Notes under the pieces: generated by a model
Seen by the model: the letters and a program-made list of their open reading frames with translations, nothing else
What the model was told of the DNA's origin: nothing
The model's database searches: none
Part shown: piece after piece, positions 45,931 to 60,436 of the stretch
Layout of the letters: each line of letters begins with the position of its first letter
Numbering within the stretch: the stretch's first letter is position 1
Program-made: the position numbers and the translations under genes
Assembly: GCF_023283945.1 (NCBI RefSeq)
Contig: NZ_JAKIKW010000004.1
Coordinates: 1-64,000, forward strand
Source of the DNA: Shewanella gelidimarina
GTDB lineage: Bacteria > Pseudomonadota > Gammaproteobacteria > Enterobacterales > Shewanellaceae
Direction of reading: 5' to 3'
DNA: 64,000 bases

Positions 45931-47355
45931 CTATGAGTTAGCCGTCAGCGGAGTGATGTCTGTTTGCGCTGAGAACACAAATCGACTTAAAAACAGTGTC
46001 ATTGAAATAGTGACAACGAGAGTGATGGCCATCATGTGGATAAAGTGGAATGGGCTCCAAATAAAGGTAAACACCGCATAAACCAACACCCCAAATACTA
46101 AACCGACTTTAATCGCCTTGGCACTGACATTCTTAAACACCAGCGCACAGATAAATGCCGCCAACACTGGCATGGAGTACAAGCCATTAAGCTGTTGCAG
46201 CAAAGAGATAATGCTCTTAGATTCTGCAAATACAGGCACCAATGCCACCGATATTAGGGTAAAGACGAGAGCAACCCGAGTCCCAATTTTTTTCACATTA
46301 GCGTTTGGGTTGATATAATTTTGGTGGATGTCGCAGGTATACAATGCGGCTGCTGAGTTCAAACATGAATTGAATGAGCTCAATACCGCACCTGCCATTA
46401 CGGCGGCAAATGCGCCAGACATCCAACTTGGTAGTATATCGCCGACTAATCTACCGTAGGCCACATCACCTACGTCTCCGTATAGTTTGTAAGCCACAAT
46501 GCCGGGTAACACGACGATAATTGGAATGATCAGTTTCATCACGACGGCTGCATAGAGGCCTTTTTGGGCTTCTTCGACAGACTTTGCCGCTAATGCCCGC
46601 TGGGTGATCACCATATTGGTACCCCAATAGAATATTTGAATAAAGATCATGCCGGTCAGCAAGGTATGCCATGGAATATCAGATTGGTTATCACCGATCA
46701 GTGTCAGTCGCTCAATGGGGACACCAGAGAGATCCCAGTTGACGGCGTTTAATGCGAGATAAGACACCACAATACCCATGAGTATCAAGCCAATGCCATT
46801 TAAACTATCGGATATCGCAATCGCGCGTAGCCCGCCGAAAATGGCATAGATGGCTCCCACAATGGCAAAAATAATGGCTAGAGCGATGACTGAAATGGAT
46901 AAGCCAAACATAGACTTCATAAACAGTGAACCGGTATAAAGCACCACAGGAAGCAAGATAAAGGCATAGCCAAGCATAAACAGCACAGAGACCATTGCGC
47001 GGATCCCTTTGTCATTGTACTTACGCTCAAGTAACTCGGTCGTAGTGGTGCAGTTGTATTTGTAGTAGATGGGGATCAGCCACTTAGCGAGAATGATTAA
47101 GCCAATTGCTGCGGAAATTTCCCACCAGGCAATCAATAGCGTTTGTGCGCCATTCATGCCCACAATCTGCTCGGCACTGATATTGGTCATCATGAGTGAG
47201 CCAGCCACGACGAACCAGCTTAAGCCGCCGCCAGCAAGAAAGTAGTCTTTACTGTCGCTGCTACTCCGCACTATTTTACGGCACTTCAGATAAGTGATTA
47301 GGCCGACTAATGCTGTTAACCCCAAAAATATGACCAGCTGAATAACTTGTTCCAT
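45931..47355 (-). CDS. Sodium/solute symporter (SSS family), probable galactose transporter
   Basis: A 474-aa inner-membrane symporter with about 13-14 predicted helices. The N-terminal region has DYFLAGGGLSWFVVAGSLMM followed by NISAEQIVGMNG, very close to the sodium-site region of the Vibrio sodium/galactose symporter vSGLT. The conserved SSS segment GGLRAIAISDSLNGIGLILM is present in the middle. Its place between lacZ and galTKM strongly suggests galactose (or glucose plus galactose) as substrate. It would import galactose released outside the inner membrane by the exported beta-galactosidase. Confidence 0.93.
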   Translation of the reverse strand: MEQVIQLVIFLGLTALVGLITYLKCRKIVRSSSDSKDYFLAGGGLSWFVVAGSLMMTNISAEQIVGMNGAQTLLIAWWEISAAIGLIILAKWLIPIYYKYNCTTTTELLERKYNDKGIRAMVSVLFMLGYAFILLPVVLYTGSLFMKSMFGLSISVIALAIIFAIVGAIYAIFGGLRAIAISDSLNGIGLILMGIVVSYLALNAVNWDLSGVPIERLTLIGDNQSDIPWHTLLTGMIFIQIFYWGTNMVITQRALAAKSVEEAQKGLYAAVVMKLIIPIIVVLPGIVAYKLYGDVGDVAYGRLVGDILPSWMSGAFAAVMAGAVLSSFNSCLNSAAALYTCDIHQNYINPNANVKKIGTRVALVFTLISVALVPVFAESKSIISLLQQLNGLYSMPVLAAFICALVFKNVSAKAIKVGLVFGVLVYAVFTFIWSPFHFIHMMAITLVVTISMTLFLSRFVFSAQTDITPLTANS

Positions 47356-47431
47356 GTCTATCCTTTATTATCAATATCTTCACCCTAGGTCCAATTAATA
47401 ACTGACTTTAGGTTCGAATTATTCCCTGTGA

Positions 47432-52404
<4,973 letters not shown>

Positions 52405-52566
52405 GGTGCTCCTTGCAAAAGGGTATATTAATGCATCATTGTACTAGAACTTTATGACATCGGACTGAAATTTAACAATTATTTTATTGCGAGTTATCAG
52501 TGTTGTTTTACTGCTAAATGCAAGGGGGTAATGGGGTAAGTAAAAATTGAAATGCAAATTATGGAT

Positions 52567-52620
52567 ATAAAAAAGCCTCTGTCGAATGCACAAATGAAGG
52601 GCATTTCAATACAGAGGCTT
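52567..52620 (-). terminator. Intrinsic terminator after dsbD
   Basis: A 10-bp stem AAGCCTCTGT (52573-52582) with ACAGAGGCTT (52611-52620), with further pairing possible in the 28-base loop, followed on the minus strand by a T-run. Confidence 0.85.
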
Positions 52621-52661
52621 AAGCTTGTGCCGTAGGTGACTAAATCACCCGTGCATCACGA

Positions 52662-54473
52662 TTACTTCACAAGATGATCTAGATGTTCTGCGAAAGCTTT
52701 AGGGCGCATAAAACCAGTGACTCTTAAGTCGTCTCTTATGGCGCCGCTTTCATCGAACATGAGCAATGTTGGTAAGCCTAAAACGTCGTAATACTCTAGT
52801 AGGGCAACATCGATATCATCGCTTTTAGTGACGTCAGCTTGTAGCAGTACCATCTTGTCCATACGTGCCATTACTGCAGTATCTTTGAAGGTGATAGCCT
52901 CAAATTCCTTACAAGCAACACACCAGTCAGCGTAGAGATCTAACATCACTGTTTTGCCTTGTGCTGAAGCAGCTGCAATCTCACTGTCGAGATCTTCAAG
53001 CGACTTAATACGCTTAAATGTATGGCTTTGCTGCGCTGAAGTTAGGTTAGCGTTGGCATGAGACGTAAAGCCAAAATGATTCATAACAGCTTGCATACCA
53101 TAGGAGAAACTCCCAAGGAAAATAAGCAACAGTAGTACTGCTCGGGTGGTTTGTTTCCAGCTAAATTCCGTTAGCTTATTTTGATGCATTAGGTAACCGA
53201 CAAAAACAACGCCCCAAAGTGACCATAAGACATCGGAGATAAAGTCTGGCCAAATTCGCCCTAGCATGACGATAGAGACCGCAATCAGTAGGAAACCAAA
53301 AATGGTCTTGATGATATCCATCCAGCGCCCGGCTCTTGGTAGGATTTTTCCGCCAGAGGTACCAATAATAAGCAGCGGTATGCCCATGCCCATGCTCAAC
53401 ACATATAGTGCTAAGAAGCCTTGTAGTAGATCGCCAGTTTGTGCCACATAAATGAGTGCACCTGACAGTGGCGCAGTGGTACAAGGCGAGGCGACCAATC
53501 CTGAGATAACGCCCATCAAGAACACACCAATGACGTTGCCGCCTTTTTGGCTATTCGATATTGAATTCATCTTCTCTTGCCACTTCGATGGCAGTTTAAG
53601 ATCGTACAAGCCAAACATTGATAAGCTTAAAACGAAGAATAATATCGCCAGCACAATCAGTACAGCAGGGTGCTGCAGCGCCGCTTGATATTTCATACCG
53701 GCGGAGGCAACAACAAGCCCAACTAGCGAGTAGGTGATTGCCATACCTTGGACATAAACCATCGACAAGCCAAAGGCTTTAGCGGTAGAGAGCTTTTCTC
53801 CTTGGCCGACAATGATGCCTGACAAAATGGGATACATCGGGAACACACACGGCGTTAATGCCAGTCCAATGCCCAAACCAAAGAAGATCACCAAGGTCCA
53901 AATAAGGCTGTCGCCTGCAAGCATCTGGCTTAAGCTATCTTGTTGTGTAATTGGGGCAGCGTCGGTATCGCTAGCCGCAGTGGCCTGGCTACCGGGGAGA
54001 TCGAGTATGCCGTCATTGGCACTAACATCGGTTAGCACTGCGGTGCGCTTGGTCGGTGGGAAGCAGAGCTTACCTTCGGCGCAACCCATAAAGGTGACGT
54101 TGAGTGTGTCTCCCGCCGCCGCTTCTTTTATGGCAACCGGCATTTCGACATAAGAGTAATAAACTTCTTGCTCGCCAAAGTACTCATCATTGTGAGACTT
54201 ACCTTTAGGCAGCGCTATTTCGCCCAGTACTGCGCCATCAGCTTCAAACTTGAGTTTGTCGCGGTACATGTAGTAGCCGTCGGCAATAACCCAGCTAATT
54301 TTGACTTTATCGCCTTCCTGTTTAAAGTCGAAAACAAATGCTTGATCAACAGGCATCAGCTCTGGTTCGCCGTCTAAAAAGGAGAATTTATTAGTATTGA
54401 AAATATTTTCGGCATACGCTAATGGACTAAGCAGTAGCAGAGAGGCTACAAAAAGAGTAATGATTTTTTTCAT
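52662..54473 (-). CDS. dsbD: Thiol:disulfide interchange protein DsbD
   Basis: A 603-aa inner-membrane protein that passes electrons from cytosolic thioredoxin to periplasmic DsbC, DsbG and the cytochrome c maturation thiol pathway. The ATG at 54473 overlaps the cutA stop (ATGA) and starts a clear signal peptide (MKKIITLFVASLLLLSPLAYA). The alpha domain has the Cys pair in GCAEGKLCFPP. The membrane domain has its Cys in LTPCVFPMYP and SPCTTAPL. The C-terminal thioredoxin-like gamma domain has WCVAC. All six catalytic Cys are present. Coupling with cutA is the usual order in gamma-proteobacteria. It would support maturation of the many c-type cytochromes in this organism. Confidence 0.96.
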   Translation of the reverse strand: MKKIITLFVASLLLLSPLAYAENIFNTNKFSFLDGEPELMPVDQAFVFDFKQEGDKVKISWVIADGYYMYRDKLKFEADGAVLGEIALPKGKSHNDEYFGEQEVYYSYVEMPVAIKEAAAGDTLNVTFMGCAEGKLCFPPTKRTAVLTDVSANDGILDLPGSQATAASDTDAAPITQQDSLSQMLAGDSLIWTLVIFFGLGIGLALTPCVFPMYPILSGIIVGQGEKLSTAKAFGLSMVYVQGMAITYSLVGLVVASAGMKYQAALQHPAVLIVLAILFFVLSLSMFGLYDLKLPSKWQEKMNSISNSQKGGNVIGVFLMGVISGLVASPCTTAPLSGALIYVAQTGDLLQGFLALYVLSMGMGIPLLIIGTSGGKILPRAGRWMDIIKTIFGFLLIAVSIVMLGRIWPDFISDVLWSLWGVVFVGYLMHQNKLTEFSWKQTTRAVLLLLIFLGSFSYGMQAVMNHFGFTSHANANLTSAQQSHTFKRIKSLEDLDSEIAAASAQGKTVMLDLYADWCVACKEFEAITFKDTAVMARMDKMVLLQADVTKSDDIDVALLEYYDVLGLPTLLMFDESGAIRDDLRVTGFMRPKAFAEHLDHLVK

Positions 54474-54793
54474 GGTTGTGTGGTTTCTTTTATCCAATCA
54501 AAATAGGCTGGCAATCCCTGTGTTACAGGTACTGCTATTAGCTCGGGAACATCGTAGGGATGCAGTTCCAATACTGCAGTTTCAATCGCTGCGTAGTGCT
54601 TGGCGAGACACTTAATCTGTAAACAGAACTCTTTTTCTTCACAAATTTCACCTTGCCATTCATATACGGATGTCATCAAGGATGAGATCTGTACACATGC
54701 AGCAAGTTTGCCCTGTACTAGCGTGTGAGCTAAAGATTTAGCCAACGCTTCGTCTGGGCTGGTGGTCATTACCAGTAAGAATTCATTGTCCAT
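54470..54793 (-). CDS. cutA: Divalent-cation tolerance protein CutA
   Basis: A 107-aa trimeric ferredoxin-like protein. I prefer the ATG at 54793, because homologues begin close to the first strand (EFLLVMTTSPDE); an ATG three codons upstream (54802) is also possible. Family marks: LAACVQISS with conserved Cys, YEWQGEICEEKEFCLQIK, and the ELHPYDVPELIAVPVTQGLPAYFDW end. The cellular role is uncertain: copper tolerance in E. coli was later attributed partly to the downstream dsbD gene. Translationally coupled to dsbD here. Confidence 0.94.
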   Translation of the reverse strand: MDNEFLLVMTTSPDEALAKSLAHTLVQGKLAACVQISSLMTSVYEWQGEICEEKEFCLQIKCLAKHYAAIETAVLELHPYDVPELIAVPVTQGLPAYFDWIKETTQP

Positions 54794-55122
54794 TAAACAC
54801 ATCTTTCCTGTTGATGGCTTGCTCAATGTGCACTGCACAGATTAAACCTGCTTTAAGGTTATTGAGGTAAGCTTGTTGCTGCGATTACCACTAACGGTAC
54901 TTTACGTGTTTTGCCTAATGCATGCATTAAGGCATTGCTAAAATAGTGATACCAGTAGTTTTTGCTTACAAATGCTTAGGCATTTCAGCTGAAACACTAG
55001 CGATTCACCTGTTTATTGTCATAATTCAACCCTGTATTAGGCGAGAGTTGGCTATGCGACTTGAAAATAGACCGACTAACCCCAATTTAGTTTTCATCAC
55101 CACAAAAAAATGTGAGGTCAGT

Positions 55123-55740
55123 GTGTTTTTTATTTTGTTAATAATTTTTGTTTTAGTGCCTGTAATGGAGCTATCTGTACTGATCCGAGTGGGTGAAGCC
55201 TTCGGCAGTTGGACCACCGTGGGATTGGTTATTTTTACCGCCGTTGTAGGCGTGTCGTTAGTGCGAAGTCAAGGTATTAGCACCTTGATGCAAGTACAAC
55301 AAAAGATGGCTCGTGGCGAAGCGCCAGGGCAGGAAATTGTTGAGGGAATGATGTTAGCGGTCGCGGGGCTACTGTTGCTTATTCCCGGTTTTGTAACCGA
55401 CTTTCTTGGCTTGATTTTGTTAACCCCCTTTACTCGAATTCCTGTCGCGGGTTATTTCTACAAGCGGATGCAGCTTAAAGTTAAAGCCAATGGCGGCTTT
55501 CAGAGCGGTTTTGGTCCAGGCGCTGGTATGGGCGGCCAAGGCAATCCATTTGGTCAGCAAGGTGGCCAGCCACCCTTTGATGATAACAACACTTTTGATG
55601 GTGACTTTGAACGCAAAGTGGATCCTAGTGATAAGCGCCCTGAAACCCACCAAGTCGAAAGTGCACTTGATGAGGACGACAAACATCCAGCTGATAAAGC
55701 AGAGCCTAAATCTAAACCAGAACCTAAATCTAAACCATAG
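55123..55740 (+). CDS. fxsA: FxsA family membrane protein
   Basis: A 205-aa inner-membrane protein. I start it at GTG 55123, with GAGG five bases upstream; the open frame extends further 5' but that part has no family similarity. It has the FxsA core: ELSVLIRVGEAFGSWTTVGL, SLVRSQGISTLMQVQQKMARG, and the membrane segment LLLLIPGFVTDFLGLILLTP. E. coli FxsA over-expression relieves F-plasmid exclusion of phage T7; its normal function is unknown. The C-terminal third is disordered, first Gly/Gln-rich and then acidic with a Lys-Pro-Glu-Pro-Lys-type repeat. Its stop lies two bases from that of the converging kinase gene. Confidence 0.9.
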   Translation: MFFILLIIFVLVPVMELSVLIRVGEAFGSWTTVGLVIFTAVVGVSLVRSQGISTLMQVQQKMARGEAPGQEIVEGMMLAVAGLLLLIPGFVTDFLGLILLTPFTRIPVAGYFYKRMQLKVKANGGFQSGFGPGAGMGGQGNPFGQQGGQPPFDDNNTFDGDFERKVDPSDKRPETHQVESALDEDDKHPADKAEPKSKPEPKSKP

Positions 55741-55742
55741 CG

Positions 55743-57545
55743 TTAGCCCTGTTTCGGATTTCGCGGATAAAAGAGATCCGGTTTACGTTCTACATGGTTA
55801 AATTTTCGGGTGTTTTTATAGGGAAGTTTCATAAATCCTGACACCCCTTTGCCTTGTATTTTATCGACATGACTTAAAATGCGGTCTAAACAGCCGCGAA
55901 ACGCCGCTTGTTTTCTTGGGTTAAGCAAGCGTAAGTAGCTGTGGATCTTCATGTGGTTAGGCAGTGCTTCGAAGATGATGCAGCCGGTATGATGGATCTG
56001 GTTGATTATCGCAAGTTCAGTCATGATCTCTTTTGGAAGTTCTAAATTTTCCTCTGGATCGCGACCATCTTCAAAGTAAGAGTGCAGTCTGGAGCGATCT
56101 TCCAAAGAGGGCACATCACCGACTTCAAAAGGGAGCTGTTGTTCGCACCCCATGATAAAGGGTTGCTGACTGTCTTCCCGCTCAATATGCAGAGTATCTC
56201 TGGCGTTAAAGAAACAGGCTTTAAATACCCCGATACGGTGAATGCCGCAGGCCAGAGTGACCATGTTATTGACCGATATTGTTAACGCTTTCTTCTGACT
56301 TTCATTATATAACGCAAGATTAGAATCAATAAATACCCCGTTTTCTCGCCAATGAATAGCCAAGCCACCGACGATGTCATATTGCGCTAATCGACCAACT
56401 GCGGCGATAAACCCTTTTTCAGTATCGCCCATACCTGCCATAAAGTTACGGTAGTATTTCTCTAACTGTAGATCATCCATTTTGGCGATGGGGTCATCCG
56501 CGTTGTGCTCTTTTAGAAAGGCTTTACGTGAGCTATAGCTTACCGTTTCAACTTCTTTATTGCTCGCCAATACCCAGACAGGGATCTCAGCGATAAGCGG
56601 CCCTGTATTGATTTCTGGCAGGTGCATTCTATGGCTATGAGCCATGCTTTTGACAAAGTAATCACCCGCTTTCTTTCGTTGAATAGGATCTTCACTCAAC
56701 ATGCCATCCAGCGTTTTGGCAAGTTCAACGGGTAAGCCAATGCTGGTGGCGGGAATGACTTTACTGCCAAAGCGACTGGCTTGACCGGAGGCTAATGCAT
56801 AGAGTGTTGCAGCGACGCCTTGCTCATCAAATCGTGGACTCGACAGCGCGCCATTCAATTGCTCTTCACCGATAAAATACACGTCACCCATACGAGCATT
56901 AGTATGTTGATGATCGCTTGACATTAAGTCCATTACATTGCCGTTTACGGGATTACCGTCATTGTCGCGCTGGGCAAATACCGCAGAGCCCCAATCAATT
57001 AAAGACAGATGTTGGCTTTTCAGATCATAAACCAGATTTGACGGTTTAATATCGCCATGGATAAGCGGTCGGCCGTTATGTAAATACTTGAGGATCGCCG
57101 CTAATTGGCGTGCAATGTTCATTACTATTGCCACAGGCAGGGCGCCAATACGTAAACAGAGTTGCTCTAAGTCCTCTCCTGGTGCTCTGGCCATCACCAG
57201 AATACCTTGCTTACCCACATGCTGAAATTTGATTGCTGGGGGCACATTGGGATGGATGACCTGAGAGAGCATAAATGCTTCCTCTTCAAGCCTATCCTGC
57301 ACATGCTGCGGTAGCGTTAAGCGAGAGAATTTAAACACATGGGCCTGACCTTGTGCGTTAACCCCGGCAAATACAAAGCCATAAGCACCTTTACCCACTA
57401 ACTCGAACTCTTCATAGCCGAGCTTACTGAGTTGCTGCTTACAGAGTCTTATCCACGCGCGATGCTTGCGTGCATCATTCGCTGCAAGCAGATAGATCGA
57501 TTGCTCTTCAGATATATAAAAGTGCTGTAGTTCGGGCGTTTGCAA
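55743..57545 (-). CDS. Hanks-type Ser/Thr protein kinase with uncharacterised C-terminal half
   Basis: A 600-aa cytoplasmic protein starting with TTG at 57545, with AAGGAG seven bases upstream. The kinase domain (about 45-300) has a Gly loop GKGAYGFV (51-58), Lys72 (HVFKFSR), HGDIKPSN (163-170, catalytic Asp165) in place of HRD, and DWG (184-186) in place of DFG. The substrate loop lacks a standard APE. Residues 300-600 show no known sensor, PASTA or membrane segment. They contain segments such as YYRNFMAGMGDTEKGF and PKEIMTELAIINQIHHTGC and are probably a separate globular domain. No phosphatase gene is adjacent. Targets are unknown. Confidence 0.9.
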   Translation of the reverse strand: MQTPELQHFYISEEQSIYLLAANDARKHRAWIRLCKQQLSKLGYEEFELVGKGAYGFVFAGVNAQGQAHVFKFSRLTLPQHVQDRLEEEAFMLSQVIHPNVPPAIKFQHVGKQGILVMARAPGEDLEQLCLRIGALPVAIVMNIARQLAAILKYLHNGRPLIHGDIKPSNLVYDLKSQHLSLIDWGSAVFAQRDNDGNPVNGNVMDLMSSDHQHTNARMGDVYFIGEEQLNGALSSPRFDEQGVAATLYALASGQASRFGSKVIPATSIGLPVELAKTLDGMLSEDPIQRKKAGDYFVKSMAHSHRMHLPEINTGPLIAEIPVWVLASNKEVETVSYSSRKAFLKEHNADDPIAKMDDLQLEKYYRNFMAGMGDTEKGFIAAVGRLAQYDIVGGLAIHWRENGVFIDSNLALYNESQKKALTISVNNMVTLACGIHRIGVFKACFFNARDTLHIEREDSQQPFIMGCEQQLPFEVGDVPSLEDRSRLHSYFEDGRDPEENLELPKEIMTELAIINQIHHTGCIIFEALPNHMKIHSYLRLLNPRKQAAFRGCLDRILSHVDKIQGKGVSGFMKLPYKNTRKFNHVERKPDLFYPRNPKQG

Positions 57546-57836
57546 TGCTCACTCCTTGTTATACCAATTCCCACTGAATGAACAGATACTTAATGCAATT
57601 GATATTAATGCTCCTTATTAAATCAACATTAGCCGCGATAGTCCAAGCTGATTGAATCAGATGAAAAAATTTGCTGTTTAAAAGGGAGGAGTCAGTCACA
57701 CCTAACTAATTATTTCGGAAGAGATATTGATGTACATCAATTCTGTAACAATAAGAGAAAGGTAATCTTGAAGTCAGTACTAATATGGAAGATATAAACT
57801 TAATTGAGTAAGTGCAATCTGCACAAAGGTGATTAT

Positions 57837-58187
57837 ATGTCAGGGTTAGATAAGTCGCGGTTGATCGAGTTACTCGAGTATCCTAGGCAGCGTATTCTTC
57901 AGTCGATGGAGTTGAATCAATGTCCACATGCGGGATTTTTTAATCATACCGACATGCGGTGCATCAATTGTCATCAAGGGATGGAATGCACGTGGATGAA
58001 TCACAATGATGAAACCATAGCTGTCGATCAAAAAACCGAAGAAGAGATTAAGCAGCAGTTACTCGTCGCTGTCGATTTTATTGATTCGAGCCTAAGTCCA
58101 CACCATTTGTCTCGTCGTCATTGTGAATGTGAAAACTGCACCTGGCTTAAAAATGTACAAAAAGCGTTAAATATTTCTGCTAAATAA
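57837..58187 (+). CDS. Small Cys/His-rich protein of unknown function
   Basis: A 116-aa cytoplasmic protein starting with ATG at 57837 after AAGGTG. It has C29, CINCHQGMEC (43-52) and CECENC near the end (about 96-101), with several His in between (HAGFFNHTD, HHLSRRH). The CxxCH inside is unlikely to bind haem because no signal peptide precedes it; zinc or an iron-sulfur cluster is more likely. The gene lies alone between a kinase on the other strand and tpm. I do not recognise the family. Confidence 0.75.
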   Translation: MSGLDKSRLIELLEYPRQRILQSMELNQCPHAGFFNHTDMRCINCHQGMECTWMNHNDETIAVDQKTEEEIKQQLLVAVDFIDSSLSPHHLSRRHCECENCTWLKNVQKALNISAK

Positions 58188-58351
58188 TCAGCTTTGTTTT
58201 CCTTTTGCTAATCTAGAGTGTTGGCTTTAAAGTATAGGTAAGCGTGGTATACCAAACTTGAAATATCGCTAGGCGGTGGTTTCCCTTCTGTTTTACGATA
58301 AATATATCAAGTCTTAGGATATACCCTATTTAATACTTTAGGACCTTCGCT

Positions 58352-59011
58352 ATGCAACCAAGCTTTTGGCACGACAAATGGGATGCCCAACAAATCGGGT
58401 TTCATCTCAGTGCCGTAAACCCGTTATTAATTCAGTATTGGCCCCAGTTGCACCTAGCCGCAAGCGCCCAAGTGTTTGTGCCTTTGTGTGGTAAATCTTT
58501 AGACATGTGTTTTTTAGCTGAACAAGGCCATGATGTGCTGGCTTGTGAGTTAAATGACCTGGCAGTATCGCAGTTTTATCAAGATAATGACCTACCTTAT
58601 AGTGTCGATAAAACGGCTGAACATCAGCGTTACCACACCGAACAGATCACTATCTATCAAGGTGATATTTTTACTTTGCACAGTGCAGAAATGGCAAACA
58701 CCGTAGCTTTTTATGATAGAGCGGCGTTAATCGCTTGGCCTGAAGAGATGCGAGTTAACTATGCAAAGCAACTTGCTCACTTGATCCCTATTGGGAGTGT
58801 TGGGCTATTAATTACCTTAGATTACCCGCAAGCAGAGCTTAATGGTCCGCCATTTGCGGTATCGAATGGTTGGGTCATGGCAAACATGAGTGATAAGTTT
58901 GAGATTGAATGTTTAGCGACAAATGATGTGTTAAGTGACAACCCACGCTTCGTGAAAAAGCAGGTGTCTTCGTTAACTGAGTCGGTTTATAAGTTAACGA
59001 GAAAAGGGTAG
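58352..59011 (+). CDS. tpm: Thiopurine S-methyltransferase
   Basis: A 219-aa SAM-dependent methyltransferase. Family-specific segments are [14 protein letters not shown] at the N-terminus, [20 protein letters not shown] (SAM motif I), [20 protein letters not shown] and [15 protein letters not shown]. Bacterial TPMTs methylate thiopurines and also detoxify selenium or tellurium compounds by methylation. The length matches Pseudomonas TPMT (218). It has no operon partner; two tandem-repeat arrays fill the DNA behind it. Confidence 0.95.
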   Translation: MQPSFWHDKWDAQQIGFHLSAVNPLLIQYWPQLHLAASAQVFVPLCGKSLDMCFLAEQGHDVLACELNDLAVSQFYQDNDLPYSVDKTAEHQRYHTEQITIYQGDIFTLHSAEMANTVAFYDRAALIAWPEEMRVNYAKQLAHLIPIGSVGLLITLDYPQAELNGPPFAVSNGWVMANMSDKFEIECLATNDVLSDNPRFVKKQVSSLTESVYKLTRKG

Positions 59012-59016
59012 GAGGC

Positions 59017-59140
59017 GATTAAGAGCCGGTAGAAGCCGAACAAAGACGGTAGAAGCTGATTAAAGCCGAACAAAGTAGAAGCCGAACTAAGACGATAGGA
59101 GCCGATTAAGAGTCGATTAAAGACGGTAGAAGCCGGAAAA
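59017..59140 (+). repeat. Degenerate tandem repeat of about 20 bases
   Basis: Immediately after tpm, about seven imperfect units follow a consensus near GATTAAAGACGGTAGAAGCC (units starting at 59017, 59038, 59058, 59068 and onward, some truncated). No coding frame is kept. The core GATTAAAG is the reverse complement of the word repeated in the heptamer array at 59221-59297. Confidence 0.8.
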
Positions 59141-59220
59141 GATAGTCGTTGATCATCTTTTATCTTTTGTTTTTTACCGTAAGCGAAGCGTTCCGTAAGT
59201 GAGCCTGTGAACGTTCTGTA

Positions 59221-59297
59221 ATCTTTAATCTTTAATCTTTAATCTTTAATCTTTAATCTTTAATCTTTAATCTTTAATCTTTAATCTTTAATCTTTA
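59221..59297 (+). repeat. Perfect heptanucleotide tandem repeat, 11 copies of ATCTTTA
   Basis: Eleven perfect ATCTTTA units (77 bases) between tpm and the porin terminator. Non-coding. The array is probably variable in length between strains, as such simple repeats are. Confidence 0.98.
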
Positions 59298-59342
59298 GCG
59301 CAACGTTCGTCTTGGCACTTTTCGTCGCGACTCTTAGCCATT

Positions 59343-59371
59343 AAAAAAGCGACCTAAAAGGTCGCTTTTTT
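59343..59371 (-). terminator. Intrinsic terminator of the first porin gene
   Basis: A 12-bp perfect stem AAAAAAGCGACC / GGTCGCTTTTTT with a 5-base loop. T-runs on both strands make it bidirectional. Confidence 0.95.
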
Positions 59372-59407
59372 GCTTTCAATCGTTAGGGAGTCTTAAGACT
59401 CAATCGA

Positions 59408-60436
59408 TTAGAAGTTGTAACGAACACCAACAGTGAAGATATTGTCATCTTCTAGGTCATCTTTACGAGCTAGAGTGCTGTAATCACCTTCGTACATAGC
59501 GTAATGGCCATATACCATAGTTGACTTAGAAACCTTGTAGTCAGCACCGATAGTGATAGATGTGATATTTACATCAGTAGTTTCTGTAGTCTGGATTCCT
59601 GAACGCTTAGCGTATAGACCAAGACCCGCTTCATCTTTACCGTACTCAGCTTTAAGGTTAACGCCGTTCAGGTTGTAAGCCACGTTTACAAAGTAAGTGT
59701 TACCTTCAAGATTTGGCTTACTGATGCTTTCAGAGTTCTGGAACAGGCCGCCTAGCTTGAAGTCACCTAATTTAACTTGAGCCACACCACGGTAGGCATC
59801 CATATCAGCTATGCCTTTATTGTAAGCACCGGCTACATAAAAGTTTTGTGCTTTAAGCTTCTTGTCACCGATAGTCGCACTTAATGCGTACTGCTCATCG
59901 GCGTCTGTAACACCAGCTTGGTTGTTGTCAGTCATCAGATAAGTCGCGTTAAGCGTTACCAGATCGGCAATCTTTGGCGAGTAGTACCAGATACCATCAG
60001 CAGCACGAGTCTGTGCACCGACCAAACGGTCGATATCGGCGTTTGTGTTACCGAATGCGTCAACACCACCCTCAGCTTGCTTGAATACTGTGTCGTTACG
60101 ACCAACAAGTACGGTACCGGCAGTTGTCTTAAGACCTAGGAAAGTGTTACGAGCCTTGAAAACATCGCCTTTAGAAGAGGTATTTTCAACCTGAAATTCC
60201 ATCTGGTAGATCACATCAATGTTGCTAGATAAGCTTTCGCTACCTTTAACACCTACGTGAGAGAAGTTATTCTCTATAACAGTGCCTTCTTTATTTTCTC
60301 GAGAAGTTAGACCTGTGTCAGAGTTCGTTACAGAAAGGTCTAAACGACCGTAAAAGCTTGGACTTTCGGCTAGCGCGCCGAATGAAGCTAGGGTTAAAAC
60401 TGATGCCACTGATGCAGAGATAAGTGTCTTTTTCAT
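59408..60436 (-). CDS. General outer-membrane porin (copy 1)
   Basis: A 342-aa Gram-negative porin of the OmpC/OmpU-like type. Signal peptide cleavage is near ALA-ES. The mature start SPSFYGRLDLSVTNSD, the segment ENNFSHVGVKGSE, the loop-3 region LVGRNDTVFKQAEGGVD and the terminal VGVRYNF (final Phe for BamA recognition) are typical. It would form a 16-stranded trimeric channel for small solutes. It is paralogous to the next gene (60929-61990) but has its own terminator and a 490-base upstream region, so the two are probably controlled separately. Confidence 0.93.
   Translation of the reverse strand: MKKTLISASVASVLTLASFGALAESPSFYGRLDLSVTNSDTGLTSRENKEGTVIENNFSHVGVKGSESLSSNIDVIYQMEFQVENTSSKGDVFKARNTFLGLKTTAGTVLVGRNDTVFKQAEGGVDAFGNTNADIDRLVGAQTRAADGIWYYSPKIADLVTLNATYLMTDNNQAGVTDADEQYALSATIGDKKLKAQNFYVAGAYNKGIADMDAYRGVAQVKLGDFKLGGLFQNSESISKPNLEGNTYFVNVAYNLNGVNLKAEYGKDEAGLGLYAKRSGIQTTETTDVNITSITIGADYKVSKSTMVYGHYAMYEGDYSTLARKDDLEDDNIFTVGVRYNF

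Noticed and set aside
57966..57980. c-type cytochrome motif (CINCH) in the small protein at 57837
   Set aside because: The protein has no signal peptide, so covalent haem attachment in the periplasm is unlikely.
59017..59297. CRISPR array
   Set aside because: The units are contiguous without unique spacers and there are no cas genes; these are simple tandem repeats.
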